A stretch of DNA of 18,396 nucleotides, taken from positions 1-18,396 of the forward strand of contig JAKPGH010000221.1 of NCBI GenBank assembly GCA_029550985.1, in the 5' to 3' direction. Position 1 is the stretch's first letter, and each line of letters starts with the position of its first letter. Positions 17,300 through 18,396 of this stretch are shown piece by piece. Origin of the DNA: Bacillota bacterium (lineage in GTDB: Bacteria; Bacillota; Clostridia; Oscillospirales; Ruminococcaceae). The position numbers were made by a program, and so were the translations under genes. The notes beneath the pieces were generated by a model. It searched no databases. It saw only the letters and a list, made by a program, of their open reading frames with translations, and was not told the DNA's origin.

Positions 17300-18396
17300 A
17301 TGGATATTATTAAGATTTTTGGCAGCAAGACTTTTTCCGACGATGTGATGCGGGAGCATCTCCCCGAGGCGGTTTATCGCAGTCTCAAGGACACCAGCCG
17401 GCTGGGAAAACCTTTGGACCCTGCCATTGCCGACGTAGTGGCGGCGGTGATGAAGGACTGGGCGGTGCAAAACGGCGCCACCCACTTTACCCACTGGTTT
17501 CACCCATTGAGCAATGTGACGGCCGGCAAGCACGACGCTTTCCTCTCCATTACCCGGGAGGGCAAGGCCATCAGCGAGTTTTCCTCCTCCGCTCTGGTGC
17601 AGGGCGAGCCGGACGCCTCCTCCTTCCCCAGCGGCGGCCTGCGGGCCACCTTTGAGGCCCGGGGTTACACCGCCTGGGACCCCTCCTCCCCCGCCTTTAT
17701 CCGGGACGGAACGCTGTATATCCCCACCGCCTTCTGCTCTTACAGCGGGGAGGCGCTGGACTCCAAAACCCCACTGCTGCGGGCCATGCAGGCCCTCAAC
17801 CCGCAGGCGCTGCGGGTGCTGCGGGCTTTGGGGAACACCACTTCTCAGATGGTAATCCCCGCGGTGGGAGCCGAGCAGGAATACTTCCTCATCGACCGGC
17901 AGAAATACGAAGCCCGCCTGGACCTCAAGCTCTGCGGACGCACCCTGATGGGCGCCCGCGCCCTCAAAGGGCAGGAGTTGGAGGACCACTACTGCGGCCG
18001 CATCCGGCTGCGGGTGGCCGAGTTCATGAAGGATTTGGATGAGCAGCTGTGGGAGCTGGGAATCCCCTCCAAAACCAAGCACAACGAGGTGGCTCCCGCC
18101 CAGCACGAGCTGGCCCCCATTTTTGAAACCGTCAACATCGCCTGCGACCACAACCTCAACATGATGGAAGTGATGCGCATCACCGCCAAGCGCCACGGGC
18201 TGACCTGCCTGCTGCACGAAAAGCCCTTTGCCGGCGTCAACGGCTCGGGAAAGCACAACAACTTTTCCCTCATCACCGACGACGGCATCAACCTGCTGGC
18301 TCCCGGCAAGTCACCGGCGGAAAACAAGGTGTTCCTGGTGACCTTGTGCGCCCTGATTGAGTGCGTGGACCGGTACGCCGACCTGCTGCGCATGGC
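17300..18396 (+). CDS. glnN: Glutamine synthetase type III, 3' truncated by window
   Basis: The frame is open from ATG 17300 to the window end, 365 codons of a family that is usually about 700 residues, so roughly half is visible. GlnN makes glutamine from glutamate, ammonia and ATP. Type III signatures are the N-terminal SKTFSDDVMREHLPEAVYRSL, GAEQEYFLID (190-199, metal-binding glutamates 192 and 194), NEVAPAQHELAPIFE (262-276) and NGSGKHNNFSL with His319. GGAGG at 17289-17293 lies six bases upstream; the in-frame ATG at 17282 has no such site. It may be read through from secA, since I see neither a clear terminator nor a clear promoter in the 104-base gap. Nitrogen control cannot be judged from this fragment. 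Confidence 0.95.
   Translation, partial: MDIIKIFGSKTFSDDVMREHLPEAVYRSLKDTSRLGKPLDPAIADVVAAVMKDWAVQNGATHFTHWFHPLSNVTAGKHDAFLSITREGKAISEFSSSALVQGEPDASSFPSGGLRATFEARGYTAWDPSSPAFIRDGTLYIPTAFCSYSGEALDSKTPLLRAMQALNPQALRVLRALGNTTSQMVIPAVGAEQEYFLIDRQKYEARLDLKLCGRTLMGARALKGQELEDHYCGRIRLRVAEFMKDLDEQLWELGIPSKTKHNEVAPAQHELAPIFETVNIACDHNLNMMEVMRITAKRHGLTCLLHEKPFAGVNGSGKHNNFSLITDDGINLLAPGKSPAENKVFLVTLCALIECVDRYADLLRM

Overview
The window reads as chromosomal DNA from a GC-rich anaerobic Firmicute of the class Clostridia, probably the Oscillospirales/Ruminococcaceae side. Three things point there: the cobalamin-dependent methylaspartate route of glutamate fermentation, Gram-positive style Shine-Dalgarno sites with many TTG starts and extended -10 promoters, and the clostridial flavour of MurA, SecA, type III glutamine synthetase and Nth. 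The genus cannot be fixed by eye. I see no rRNA, tRNA, CRISPR array, insertion sequence or phage gene.

Layout. (1) 1-1116, plus: the end of a polysaccharide flippase, converging through a bidirectional terminator on nth (endonuclease III, 1151-1798, minus). (2) 1799-2170: a divergent regulatory region with extended -10 promoters for nth and murA, a possible extra plus-strand transcript and a hairpin in the murA leader. (3) 2171-3457, plus: murA, a peptidoglycan precursor enzyme with a TTG start, followed by two terminators; the second is shared with the convergent operon. (4) 3580-7662, minus: a two-gene operon. The first gene encodes a 987-residue cytoplasmic protein with two degenerate J-domain-like modules, two zinc ribbons, a helical middle and tandem beta-sandwich (fibronectin III-like) modules. 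The second encodes a zinc-ribbon GTPase. This pair is the least understood part of the window and the best candidate for an undescribed system. (5) 7831-14145, minus: the six-gene operon glmS-glmL-glmE-mal-(AtuA/DUF1446 family)-(DUF4387 family), ending in a strong terminator. (6) 14146-14447: a divergent region with a consensus sigma-A promoter for secA. (7) 14448-17195, plus: secA; then from 17300 to the window end glnN (type III glutamine synthetase, cut by the window).

How the genes work together. GlmS and GlmE form the B12-dependent glutamate mutase, GlmL is its ATP-dependent reactivase, and Mal removes ammonia from 3-methylaspartate to give mesaconate. The usual next enzymes, mesaconase and citramalate lyase, are absent. 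The operon instead ends with an AtuA-like protein and a DUF4387 protein, tightly coupled and without known reactions, which may handle mesaconate or a derivative. The other known genes (murA, secA, nth, the flippase) are housekeeping or envelope genes, each with its own signals.
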